The notes under the pieces were generated by a model, which made no database searches, was not told the origin of the DNA, and worked only from the letters and a program-made list of their open reading frames with translations. Shown here piece after piece: positions 22,001 through 32,686 of a DNA stretch of 64,000 nucleotides. Origin of the DNA: Micractinium sp. NFX-FRZ. Lineage: Eukaryota > Chlorophyta > Trebouxiophyceae > Chlorellales > Chlorellaceae. The position numbers and the translations under genes were made by a program. Every line of letters starts with the position of its first letter. Positions within the stretch are counted from its first letter, which is position 1. The stretch covers positions 124,001 through 188,000 of the forward strand of contig JAPTJF010000047.1 of the NCBI GenBank assembly GCA_029339195.1. The letters are read 5' to 3'.

Positions 22001-23231
22001 GTGGCAGCCAGGAGGCCGGGCTGATGACAGATCTTGCAGACCCCCCGCCTAATTTGATTGACAGCTTGCAGATCACCACACCCTTCCGTGCACCCATCCC
22101 TGCCAGCACCCACGTGCGGCGTGCAAACGGCAGCATAGCAATGTGCGGCCGCTGCAAGGGCGCACCTGGTTGCGTGTCCCCTCCCCAGAGTCAACCAGGT
22201 AGATGTCCTGGTCAAACTGGACTGCAGGCAGGAGACAGGTGGCGACAGACGGGTGGGGCCGGGGCGGTCCGGGGCAAGTGGGCGGGCAGGCAGGCGCGGC
22301 AGGCGGGCCGGCGACGGCTGGGAGATGGGCAGGCAGGCAGGCAGACGGGGTGGCGAATGCAGCGCGCCCCAACCCAGGCCCGCCAACAGGACTTGGCAGA
22401 TGCACGCACGCAAGCAGCAGAGCGATCTTGGGCCCCTGCTGCATCCTGCACATCAGCAAGCAATCAAGCATTGGGTTCCAGTGGCGGTATCATTGGGTCC
22501 CAGCGGCATCTACCACTCTCACCAGAAATGGCGCTGACGTTGCGGCGAGGCGTGGGGGCGCCGCTGCTGGTGCCCAGCCATGTCACCGCCACCGGCCCCC
22601 CAGGCCCCATGCGCTGCTGCCGCCGCTGCTGGGTCTGCTGCTGCGCCTGCTGCGCGACAGAGCTCGGCGCAGCGCCCGAGCCGTTGCTGCTGGCAGGTGG
22701 TGCAGCAGGGGCAGCCTGCGCCGCAGCTGGCATCGCCGCCGGCTGTGCAGCAGCGGCAGGTGCAGCCGCCGCCAGCTCTGTGGGTGCTGCGCTGGGAGCA
22801 GGTGGGCTATGGGTGCTGCTGGCCGGATGCGCTGCGCCGCTTGCCACCGGTTGCTTGCCCTGCTCCTCCCACCACCCCATCAGGCGCTCCACCAAAGCCG
22901 CCTTGAGCCCGTCGCTAGGCAGCTGCAGCCGCTGGCACTCAGCCCGCAGATCAGCAACGCCCAGCTTGCCCACTGCCGTCTTGGTTAGCTTGCCCCCTGC
23001 CTCGCCGGCGATGCGCGCCAGCTCAGAGCCCTCTGCCGCTGCAGAGGCTGTGGCCAGGCGGCGCAACTGCACGGGGCGGCGCTGGCGGCGGAGCAGCGGC
23101 GGTGCTGCAAAGGGGCGCCAGGCGGCGTGCCTGCAAGGGCGGAGGGCATGCATGCAAGCGTTTGTTTCGCCAGCTGGCTGCAGCCGGGCAACGAGGCAAG
23201 AAAGCTGTGCAGGCGGCTTGAGGAGCACCAT
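19016..23231 (-). CDS. ribonuclease Z (tRNase Z), organelle-type with SAP domain
   Basis: Nine exons (23231-22523, 22221-22166, 21879-21686, 21452-21347, 21089-20991, 20751-20376, 20160-20052, 19765-19587, 19329-19016) give 713 residues. RNase Z removes the 3' trailer of tRNA precursors. The metallo-beta-lactamase core has TWLGTSSGAPTPRRNVS, YLVDSGEGTRNQ, motif II THMHGDHCFGVGG (about 272-284), VILGDTCDS, LLSHEATF and LTHFSARY. Each metal-binding motif is intact, and the size and single core fit the short form. The first 65 residues are Arg/Ala-rich like a plastid or mitochondrial peptide; an alternative start is the Met at 23153. Residues about 85-121 (KLGVADLRAECQRLQLPSDG onward) match a SAP nucleic-acid-binding motif. 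The C-terminus has repeats of QQQYQQRR. Intron 7 is GC-AG. A paralogous role in nuclear tRNA processing cannot be excluded. Confidence 0.92.
19476..19607 (-). repeat. three tandem copies of an exon 8 end and donor, RNase Z gene
   Basis: The plus string CACCCTTGCGGTACGTGC marks the real exon end (donor at 19585-19586). It recurs 48 bp away with donor GTGAGC intact, and again about 52 bp further in weaker form. Translated copies read TYSTYRKGEL, RYGTYRKGEL and TVQHVQQG. Confidence 0.8.
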
Positions 23232-23767
23232 AGCGCACGCACCTGGGTATCGTCACGCTGGTGTGGAGTGCCGAGGCGGTCTGCATCATGTAAGTTTCAA
23301 GATTGGAACACCAGACGGCTCACAGATTGTGGCCACACACTCTCACACAAGCTCCTTGTCAGAAGCAGCAGCCGGGAGACTGTCCAGAGCACTGAATTAG
23401 CTTGTGAATGCACAAGAAGTGCATTGCAAACGCGACACGGGCCGCTCCTGGCCCTTGGCACTTGCGAGGATGCACAGTCATGGCCAGCCTGTCGCCAGCT
23501 AGGCGACGAACTTGGCAAGAGTTGTGGTCTCAGCTCCATTGTCAGCGATCACACACGCGCGTGCACATTGAAAGCGCCGCCACCTCTCCAGTTTTTGACG
23601 GCCAGTTTGGCCGAACGGAGCGCGTGGCGACTGTCCTGCGCATTCGAGCGTGAATCAAACTGGCCCAGATCATTCGGAACCCGGTAGCGGGGTCCCGCTC
23701 GCGCAGCAGCGCCGTCTGAACTTTAACGGGCCCCGCACGCCTGCAGCAGTGGCGGCAAGCAGCAGCG
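23232..23767. promoter_or_regulatory. shared upstream region of RNase Z and RER1
   Basis: About 536 bp between divergent start codons. Nothing beyond this position is diagnostic. Confidence 0.35.
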
Positions 23768-26039
23768 ATGAACGCGGGCATGGCAGGAGGGTCGGCAGAA
23801 GGCGGCCCGCCGCCCAATCCGCTGCAGCCTCTGCAGCGCCGCCTGCAGGTGACGTCGCCGCCACCACAGCTGCCGCCGCCGTCTCTTGCACATCGCCCAG
23901 GGCTCTGCTTTGCTGGGTTCACTCAACGGCAAGGTTAACCCTTGATAACTTTATTCAAATTTGGCTGTGCAGATCATCCTAGACAAGTCGACGCCGCACA
24001 CGCTGCCCCGCTGGCTGGTGTACCTGGTCTTTCTGGTGGCGTATGCCGTGCGCGTCTACCTCCTGCATGGGTGAGAGGATCGCGCTGGTGTGGCGCGTTG
24101 CATGACGCAGCACAGGAAACACACACGGCGGAACCTCAGCCTTGGTTGTGGAGGTTCACTAGTGGCAGTGCAATGCTTGCACTGTTGGTCAGCGGGCACA
24201 GGTGGCGGTTGGGCACCTGCTTCGCCTGCTCGTGCTGCTCCTCCAGCATGCCGCCAGCATGGCTGCGAGCAAGGATGTGGGCTCCCTCTGGTGTCCCCGC
24301 ACGTTCTCATGTTGCCGCCACCTTGCTGCCTCTCCCTGTGCAGCTTCTACATTGTCACTTATGCGCTGGGAATCTACAACCTCAACCTGCTGCTGGGCTT
24401 CCTCACGTGCGTTGCATGCTGCCAGTGCTGGCAGGGGGGTGCGGAGGATGGGGCGTGGCAGCAGTGCATGCGTGGTGGCAGCTGCTGACGCCGCAGCTGC
24501 CGCTGCCCGCTGCTGCTGCACCTTTCCACTGCTGCAGCTGCTGCAGCTGGTGTGTGTAGCACATCGCCTCTGTCGCCTCCGTGTGCAATCTTCTGCGGGT
24601 GCTCATGCTGCTGCTGCAGGCAAACGCGTACACCTGCCTCTTGCGCTCACAAGTCGGCTGCCCTCTCCGCCCTCCCGTCCCCCCCGCAGGCCCGCCGTCA
24701 ATCCGGAGCTGGAGGGCCCCACGCTGCCCAGCAAGGCGGATGAGGAGTTCAGGCCTTTTGTGCGGCGCCTGCCGGAGTTCAAGTTCTGGTGGGTGGGCAG
24801 GGGCAGGCAGGGCAGGCAGCGGCGTGCCTGCGCAGCCAGTGGCGCGCGGGTGGGCAGGCTAACATGGGCGCTGGAGGGTGCTACCCACTGCGCCGCTTTC
24901 CCGCGCACAGAGACGTGTATTTTACGATGCTGGGTGCAGTAGTGTGCAGTTGCGCGGGGAAACAACACGGTGCGCACCGGTGGCTTGCTTGCTGCTTGCG
25001 CAGATTTTTCTCGGCAGAGATGTGTGAAATCGGAAGTGCAAGGGGTGGTCAGCCGCGTGTAGCGCTCATGCCAGCGCGTCCCGCCTCTCCCGCCGTGCAG
25101 GTGGAACAGCTTCAAGGCGCTGCTGCTGGCGCTGACGGCCACTTTCTTCAAGTTCACTGATGTCCCTGTGTTCTGGCCCGTCCTCGTGTTCTATTGGTGA
25201 GTCTTGAACCCGTGGGGGCACAAAGAGGGGGAGAGTGCGGGAACGGGCGGGGGTGGACGCAGGCAACGCTGGCGCACACGCAAACAGGGTGCCTGTGTGG
25301 GCGCCTGGCTGGCTGGGTTGGCTCGCACGTGCCGCCCTTCACCCTCCTCTTGAATGTGACACACGCATGCATTGTAATGCTGTGACGGTGGTGCCGAATT
25401 TGAGCAACTGCTGTTAGAGGGCGTGGCTTGGGACGTAGAGCTGAGTATGCAGAGGCGCCTCTGCTCTGTTCATCACCCCTTCCCTCCCCTCTTGTGCCAC
25501 CCATGGCCCGCAGGTTCATCCTCTTCTTTGTGACAATGAAGCGACAGATCATGGTGCGTATGTTTACGGTGAACCTGTGTGGTTGTGGCGGTTGGGGTGA
25601 CGCCTGGGATGCACGCGCCCGTTGACAGGGGGTTAGCAAGGGCTAGCTGTGGCGGCGCATAGCCGCCCTGGCAGGCAATTGTAGTGCCGCCGCTGCTTCT
25701 TACACCCTATCCTGTGTTCCCTCCGCTTCCATCTGCTCCCCGCCTGCAGCACATGATCAAGTACCGCTATGTGCCCTTCTCCTTTGGAAAGAAGGTGAGC
25801 AGACCTCTGCATGAGTGGCAGCCTGGTAGATAATTGACAGTCCGATGGGGAATGATGGGCAGACCTCTGGATGGAAAACTGGCGGCCAGGGCGGTTGGAA
25901 GCGCCAGCGCCTGCGGGGGCCGAACTGGCTTCCCTCGACCAGGCCCAACTGCTGCTGACAAGCCCCAACTGCCTGAATCCCTGCTGCCGTGCAGAGCTAC
26001 GGGAAGAACGGCAAGGCTCCAGCGAAGAACAGCAAATGA
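23768..26039 (+). CDS. RER1: RER1, ER retention receptor
   Basis: Eight exons (23768-23848, 23973-24070, 24344-24406, 24690-24788, 25101-25196, 25514-25553, 25750-25794, 25995-26039) give 188 residues, the usual RER1 length. RER1 sits in cis-Golgi and COPI vesicles and returns ER membrane proteins through their transmembrane segments. The family text is clear: [93 protein letters not shown] and VPFSFGKK. Four membrane segments are visible. The tail [14 protein letters not shown] is basic. Confidence 0.96.
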
Positions 26040-26737
26040 TGGGTGCAACGCGCCAACCTGGGCGGGGTGCTGCCAACGGTTCCTGCCTCGTCACCGCTTG
26101 CCCGGCAGCCCGTCCCGCCTCCTCACCCTGCCCGCACTTGTCCCCGTTTCAACCGTGCCAACTACCTCTCCGTTCCAGCTGCTGAGGCGCAGCTGGCTCG
26201 CCCTGTTTCTGCTTCCCACTGTCGCTCCCACCTCCCCCCGCTGCCACATGATGTCTCGCTTCCTGCTGTGCACGCTTGCCTTGCTTGTGGGCTCCCACGC
26301 TTGATTGCCCGCTTCCTGCTTGACCAACCGACCAACTGCATCCCTACCCACCTTTTGTGACTTTGCCATATCCCATAGTTGCAAAGGTGGCAGCACAGCG
26401 CTGCGCGGGGCTGAGATGAGGCTGCAGGTTGCAAGCAGCGGCCCGCTGTGCTGTGCAGCTGCGCACTCGTGCCTGGTGGTGCCGGCGGTGCCCTGCTGAT
26501 GGGCAGCAGCCATGAGTGCAGGGCTGCAAAAAGTGCCTTCCTTTATTCCAGAAAGAGCCAAAGTCTTGCCAGGGCAAGAGTGCGGTTGTACTGCTCCGTT
26601 GAGTGACCGTGCCGATCGTCTCTGCTCTGTGTGGCAGGTGTAGGTTGCACTCTGAAAGGCGTGACCAGGCTTGAAGTTGGCCGGGTCACATGGGTTACAG
26701 CCAGGGTTCGGGGGTATAACAGGGTGCCTCGGCACCC
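26040..26737. other. convergent 3' region, no gene
   Basis: This lies between the RER1 and C1D stop codons. No coding signal was found on either strand. Confidence 0.45.
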
Positions 26738-28267
26738 TTACTTGGCAGGCGTCCCCTTCTTCCGCTTCTTCTGCTCGCTTGCAGGGGGCTGCTGCAGCTC
26801 TGCCATCGTTTCCTGAAGGAAAGCAGCTGCCGCTCCCTCCGCATCCTCCCCCGCCCCGCCACTGCCGTTGCCGCCCCCGCCCGCTGCGACCTTGCGCTTT
26901 CCCGCGCTGGCTGCCGCCGCCGCCGCCGCCTGCCCCGCCGTCGCCAGTGCTGCCTTCTGCTCGCGAGTCAGGTCGGGGACCGCGGCTGATATGAACCGAT
27001 TGACAGCTGTGACATTGACCTGCAGGTGTGCATCACACGTGAACATGACACATTTACTGCCGCGATACATGTACTGCAGCAACACATTTACTGCAGCTGC
27101 AACATTGCTCAACAGGTGTCAATAGTTTTTGCCCAACAGCAAGGCACCTGCTTCTTACAACAAACAGCGCCCAGCCCAGTGCCACTCGCAGATGCATCGC
27201 GCATTCTGCGAGGCACATGCAGCCCCGCCTCCCACGCACACACCATCAAGCACACGTCCAGGCACTGCGCCTCGTCTGCAGCCCGCGTTGCGACGCGCCG
27301 GGCAGGACATCGCCAGCACACCGACACACACATGCAGCAGCCCCGGCTACCTTCCACCTCCAACCCCCACTGTACACCCCACTGAGGAGCACGCACTGAG
27401 CACAGCCGACAGAACAATCCTTAAATAGGTACAGCAGAAGGCCGGCGGCGCACCTCCATGCTGCGCTTGGACTCTCGGAGCTCCTTCTCCGCCGCCACCT
27501 TGCGCACCTTCTTGTCATACTGCTTCAGGCGGTCCTGCGCTCAATGTAAACATACGGGCCACGTCAGCACCACACCGGTATCCCTGGCGGGACGCAGCAG
27601 CAGCTGCACCACCCTGCTGCACCCCGCTTGGAGTACTGCTTCAGGCGGTCCTGCGGGTGAGCAAAACATTCGAGCCACGTCAGCACCACACCCGTGTCCC
27701 CTGTGGGGAGGCAGCAGCAGCTGCGCCACTCTACTGCACCTGCTTGGAGTGCGTCGCCCTGCCCCCGCCCCGCACCTGCTCCTTGCTCGACTCGTGCTCA
27801 GCGGGGTCCACGCCGCTGGCTTTCAAGTACAGCTGGTAGAGCGCAGCTGTCGCCTGCGCCAGCGCCAGCTGTGCCTGGGCTCGCTTCTGTGGCGCCAGCT
27901 GCACAGGTGGTGCAAGCAAGATCACCAGGGTTGGCGGGGGCCAGGAGGCAAGGCGTTGCGGGCGGCAGAAGCGGGCGGCAGCGGCGGCGGCGGCGCGGCA
28001 GGGAAGTCGTGCACCTGGGCTAGCGCCTCGCCGCTTCCGGGAGCCACGAAGGGCTGCAGCTTGCTCTCCAGCAAATCCAGCAGCTCCTGCAGAGCGAGGG
28101 GGGATTGGGGCAGCTCGTGAGTGAGGTAGTGGTGCATGCGCCGAGCCCAGGCGGCACCAAGCTGCAGGTGTAATGCAAATCAAATTGGCGGCGCACGAGC
28201 ATATGAGAGCGCGCACCCCGAAACCGGCGAGCTGCGCCTGCACCTCCTCGGGCAGTGGCAGGTCCAT
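26738..28267 (-). CDS. C1D: C1D / Rrp47-like nuclear exosome cofactor
   Basis: Five exons (28267-28217, 28086-28015, 27898-27776, 27534-27454, 27019-26738), all phase 0, give 202 residues. C1D (Rrp47/Lrp1 in yeast) binds Rrp6 and RNA and helps the nuclear exosome mature rRNA and snoRNA ends. The Sas10/Utp3/C1D domain fills the first 130 residues: LPEEVQAQLAGFG, ELLDLLESKLQPFV, KRAQAQLALAQATAALYQLY, SGVDPAEHESSKEQ and DRLKQYDKKVRKVAAEKEL. The last line holds the conserved Tyr and Lys/Arg row. The C-terminus is Ala/Gly-rich and ends with a Lys cluster (KKRKKGTPAK), a likely nuclear signal. Its start is only 216 bp downstream of the TRM1 stop on the same strand. Confidence 0.88.
27518..27755 (-). 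repeat. about 116-bp tandem duplication at an exon 4 boundary
   Basis: TACTGCTTCAGGCGGTCCTG occurs at 27518 (coding, exon 4 start on minus) and at 27634 (in intron 3). GCCACGTCAGCACCACACC is repeated at the same spacing, and a third truncated unit starts near 27743. The acceptor is duplicated too. Confidence 0.88.
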
Positions 28268-28483
28268 CCTGGTCCGAAATGTGGAACGTCGATATACAAG
28301 AGCAAGGGAAACCGACGCCTGGGCCTCCTGTCATTCTGATCATGCCCCGCCGGTTCTTCCGCTGCCCCGCTGGCCCGCCAGGACAGCCTGGCTCCCTCTG
28401 CACGTCTGCCTGCGCTCAGCAGCAATCCTTGATTCTTGCAGTTTACTGGAGAGTAAGTTTCTTCTGCAAGAGAAAGATGAGGC

Positions 28484-31400
28484 CTACTCCTCCCGCACAG
28501 AATGCACGCCCTCCCCTGCCGCTGGCACCCGGCCTTCGGCCGCCCGGCTGCGGATCCCCAGGCCGCTGATTGCTGCCGCCACCGCATCACTCATGCTCGC
28601 ATTGGTCTTCAGGCCCGAAGAGTCCACGTGGCTCCTGGCTGCCAAGAAGCCCCTGCAAGAAAGGGAGGAGCACAGAAAAGTGAGGGTTGTGAGTCACAGT
28701 CGGCGGTAGAGTGGGCTGCTGTGTGCAGTCAGGGGGACCCTGCAGTCGGCTGCGCTCAGCGGCGCAGAGTGTGGATGAAGCGCACAAGTGTTTGCAACCG
28801 TTGCCGCACCCACCCAGCTCCGACACGATTGGAGAGCCACCGTCCTGCTCACCTGCGGCGCAGCTCTGCTGCGAGGGCGACGCGTGAGGGTGCGCCCACC
28901 AGCTGCCCCTCCCGGCTAACGTCGTTCATCCGAGTGAACCAGGGAGGCAGGTGGTGGGCCGGCGGGGCCCCTGCTGCCGCTGCCGGTGCCACAGCTGCTG
29001 CCGCTTCTCCCTGGGCCCCTTCTGCCGCTGCTGCTGTTGCATCTCCCTCGGTCCCTGCCGCTGCTGCTGCTGCTGCCGCCGCCTCCCCCTCAGCCTCTGC
29101 AGCCGCCTCTTCCAGAAGCAGCTCCAGCAGCAGTCCGAGGCTGGCAATGCTGCCCTTGCGGGTCGCAGGTAGCACCGGCGCACTGCCCGCGGTTGCTGCA
29201 GCTCCATTTCCTGCCACCCCCCCGCCCCCAGTTTGCAGCCAGCCGCGGGCAGCCGCCTCTTGGTGCAGCAGCTGCAGGTGTTGGTGGTCGTGCAGCGGCC
29301 CCAGCCACAGCGGCCCCGACAGCAGCGGCGGGCCGCTGCCAGAACCGCTGCTTTCGCTTCTGCTTTTGCTGCTTTTGCGGCTTCTTGTGCTGCTTCTTGT
29401 GCTGCTGCTGCTGCTGCTGCCACCAGCGGTGCCAGCGGTGCCGGGATCTGGAGCCAGCAGCGCCCCGGGCAGGTCCTCCCAGGAGCAGGCGCGGCTCTCG
29501 CCGCTGGCTGGCCAGTGCAGTACATACCCGTACCGCTGCTGCTGCTGGTGCCACTGCTTCTGCTGCTGCGGCAGTCGCTGGCTGCCCTGGCGGGTGACGT
29601 GCAGCATGGCTCTGAACACGGGGCCGTGCGGAGAGTAGAGGCTCCACATGGGTGTGACGCTGCGGGCAGGGAGGTGGGTGAGTGGGCGGAAGAGTGCGCA
29701 GGTGTGATGGTGTGTGTGCGGGAGGCAGGCCTGTGGAGCAGCCAGCGAACAGGCGGCAAGCAAGCACGATCTACGGGGGAAGCCATGGCAGGGTAATGCA
29801 GTGCCGCCCAGCCACATCGGCATGTGTCTTCTTGTCTCCCGCCCTGCCATCCTCCTGCCACACTCACATCAGCCGCCGCGACAGCGCCTCCCGATGCGCC
29901 AGACCAATGAGCATGCGCAGGCCCTGCAGCGGGGCAGCGCCCGGGCCACAGAGAGGGTTAGGGTTCAGGTTTCACAGAACCCTGCTCCTACCGGCGTGTG
30001 AACCTCGAGGTGCTATGCTGCGGCACGCATGGCGAGCTGTGGGGCACAACGTCGAGGCTATGGGTTTCGGTCATGGCTGAGCTGAGCTGTGCTGTGCTGT
30101 GCTGCAGCCTCCAGCCGCTCACACGGCTGGTTGAGGTCGGGTCTCTCTCTCAGCGCTGCGTGGGTAAATCAATTTGCAACCAACACGGTTGCTGCACTCT
30201 TGCTCCTGCTGCTCACCTGCTCATTTGCAAATGGCATGGGCGCCAGGTGCTGGCCGTACAGAGCCACGGCGGAAGCGGGGTCCCGCCCGCCAGCGATGGT
30301 GCCTGCAGGGGCAGGGGCAGGGCAGGGCAGGCGGGGAGGGCAGGGCGAACAAAAAGCAGCGTCAGCGGTGGAATGCATCACATTGGTGCAGCCTTGTGCA
30401 ACCTCTCTTGCCCTGCCCTCTGAAAACACACGCGCAGGCAGCCGACAAGCGCGCCAGCACGGGCCGCTTGCGCCCTGTCCTGCCACACTTGCCTGCGGTG
30501 GAAGTGAGGCAGACGAGGCCGCCGTAGCGCACAGCATCCAGGGCGGCCCCCACGCAGTGCTGGGCCGCCCCAAAGCTGTCTGAGTCAATCAGGTCAAAGA
30601 AGCGCCCCTCCAGGCGGCAGCGCGCCAGCAGGCTGCGGCCATGGTTTCACACAGGGTCAAGCGGCCGAGGAAATTGGTGGGAAACTGGTTTCAAAGGGTA
30701 CACGGCACCACGACAGGGGTCAGCAGCTCTGGAGCGCCACCCCCAGGACTGTTGGCTGGGCGGAGACACGTGCTCACAGTATGCAAACACAATCATCTGT
30801 GAGTGCAACTCCCTCACCTGGCGGCCTCTTCGTGTGCGAGTTCACACAGCGGCAGCCCCGCCTCATGCTCCGCTCCGCCCTGCTCCTGCCGCTCCTCCAA
30901 GCGCCACTGCCTGCCGCCAGCGGGGGTGGCGGCGCTGTGCACGGCGGCCGGGCTGGCGCTGCCGCTGCCGCCCGCCGCTGCCGCCGCCGCCGCGGAAGCG
31001 TGAGCCACTGCATCTGCCGCTGCATTTAGGTTGATCTCCAGGCAAGCATTGTTGGCTGGATTGCCCTCGTTGCACAGCACTGCAGCCAGCCGGGTAGGTG
31101 TGTTTGTGCCAGAAATGTGCAGGTCAGCAAATGTGCAGCGCAGCGGCCATGCGGGGAGGGCTGCCAAGAGGGCATGCTGTGTGATGGGCCCACGCGGGTG
31201 GGAGCTTAGAAGGGCAGGCACCCTGCCCACCAGCATGCAACCCCAGCACTCTGCCACACCACCGCTGCTGCTGCAACCTGCCCGCACGCACCGTGGTCTG
31301 CCCCTGCTTGAATCAGGTACCGCATGGAGCGGATGCCGCTTCCGGCCATCAAGTCGGCAACATGCAGCGGCGGCAGCGCCGGGGGCGGCCCATCGCCGCC

Positions 31401-31781
31401 CTGCCCCCGCTCGTGCCGCTGTTGCAGATGCTGCCACTGCTGGCGGCGATGCACCACGGCTGACAGAACGGCTAGGTCACGGCTGAAGCAGGATTGGGGG
31501 CGGTAGAAGCTGGACCCTGCTTGCCCAGGGGTGAAGGGTTAGGCGGGATTGGGAGTCGAGCAAGCACAGGCAGGCAACAGGCGACTGGCGGCAGGCGGCA
31601 GGCGGCAGCGGCGGCAGGCGGCAGCAAGTCGCTGCGGACTCGGCGATTGCAGAGCCGGTGCGATGCCCCCGGCTGCGGGTTTGCGCATTGCTTGATCGCG
31701 TGGCGACACACACACACACACACCCAAGTTGACATGAACGCCGCGCTCTTGGGCCGTTTGTGGAAGCGCAAAAAGTCGCAT
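28484..31781 (-). CDS. TRM1-type tRNA (guanine-N2)-dimethyltransferase
   Basis: Eight exons (31781-31724, 31516-31292, 31079-30818, 30632-30493, 30302-30217, 29923-29868, 29659-28853, 28652-28484) give 600 residues. TRM1 enzymes dimethylate G26 of tRNA. Visible motifs: SSFYRPQSCFSRDLAVLSAV, the SAM-binding LMAGSGIRSMRYLIQAGADH (about 75-94), NPANNACLEINLNAA, FDLIDSDSFGAAQHC (about 194-208), GGLVCLTSTAGTIAG, LAPMPFANEQGLRMLIGLA, VTPMWSLYSPHGPVFRAMLH, GPLWLGPLHD and SHVDSSGLKTNAS. The DSDSFG catalytic text, in place of a DPFG-like motif, resembles the plant plastid-type relatives as I remember them. Long Ala/Gln/Ser runs are inserted near the C-terminus. Intron 4 is GC-AG. The first exon is short (19 codons), so an upstream targeting exon may be missing. 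Confidence 0.9.
31705..31725. repeat. (CA)n microsatellite at the first donor of TRM1
   Basis: A CA run lies directly at the intron 1 donor on the minus strand, which reads GTGTGTGTG. Confidence 0.75.
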
Positions 31782-32686
31782 AGTGGCGTTACTAGGTGAT
31801 AACAATGCATGCAGAGCAGGATCGTCTCCAAATGAACGCCTGCCCCCGCCGCCGCTGCTGCCGCCACATCATGGCGCAGCACGGGTGCCTTCAGGTTGAG
31901 GCTTGTGGATTAAGGCAAAATAAAAACATCAGTTGCACCATACAATGATCTGTGCTCCTGTTGCGAATTAGGACGCGGTCAAGAAGCAACATCAGATGGC
32001 CCCGGCCTTTTTGCAGCAGCAGCACACGGCCCTGCAGCACAAACCTGAAGCGGATGCTCGGCACGCATGGTACACTTGCGCTAGCCACCTCAACCCTCAG
32101 CTCTACTTTCCATTGGCGTCAAGTCCTCCACCACCAATCGAATGGGTGCATGTCCCATGCAGTCTGCAGTCTTCCCTTCCCCACCCACCCGCACGCTTGC
32201 TTGCCAGCCGCCGTACACCGTCTCTACTCGTGTTCCCGACTGTGCGAGTGCCAGTCTGTTTCCACCGTCATTGCTCCACGTTGCATGAACCAACAACTCT
32301 GCAATGTTCCGTCATCACCCCCGAATCCACACCCAACTTTCCGAGGTCTACGTGTGGGTGCAAGCGTCCCACCAGGGCAGCATCTTTATTAGGATTTTCC
32401 AGCCTGGGCACCTGTAGCCTGTTCCACCACGGCTGGCATGCACGTGTGTACGAAGGGGTGTGAGTACAGAGGGCCAGCACACCCACATGTCCCACTGTGA
32501 CTGCAAGTGCTGTGCCTCCACAACACAGCGCCACAGTGATGTGGCCGCTGCCAGTGCAGTGCTGCCAGTGCGCTGCCAGCGCCGGGCAGTGCCGCATGCT
32601 CGCCGCCAGGTGGCGCCCTGGGGCTCCTTAGGGTGTTGAGGTGTTGCGCCCCCCCGCCCCGCTCCCACAATCCGCATGCCGATACG
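31782..32686. promoter_or_regulatory. upstream region between two divergent genes
   Basis: About 900 bp between the TRM1 start and the membrane protein start, with somewhat lower GC than the coding DNA. Short open frames here have no recognisable domain. A missing TRM1 5' exon could lie in the left part. Confidence 0.35.

Noticed and set aside
21604..23400. 598-codon open frame on plus
   Set aside because: It is antisense to RNase Z exons whose motifs are certain. GC-rich DNA leaves long antisense frames open.
18302..23767. tRNA gene near the tRNA-processing genes
   Set aside because: I found no cloverleaf-like block with a convincing T-arm. A covariance-model scan would be decisive.
28502..29638. 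378-codon open frame on plus
   Set aside because: Antisense shadow of the low-complexity part of TRM1.
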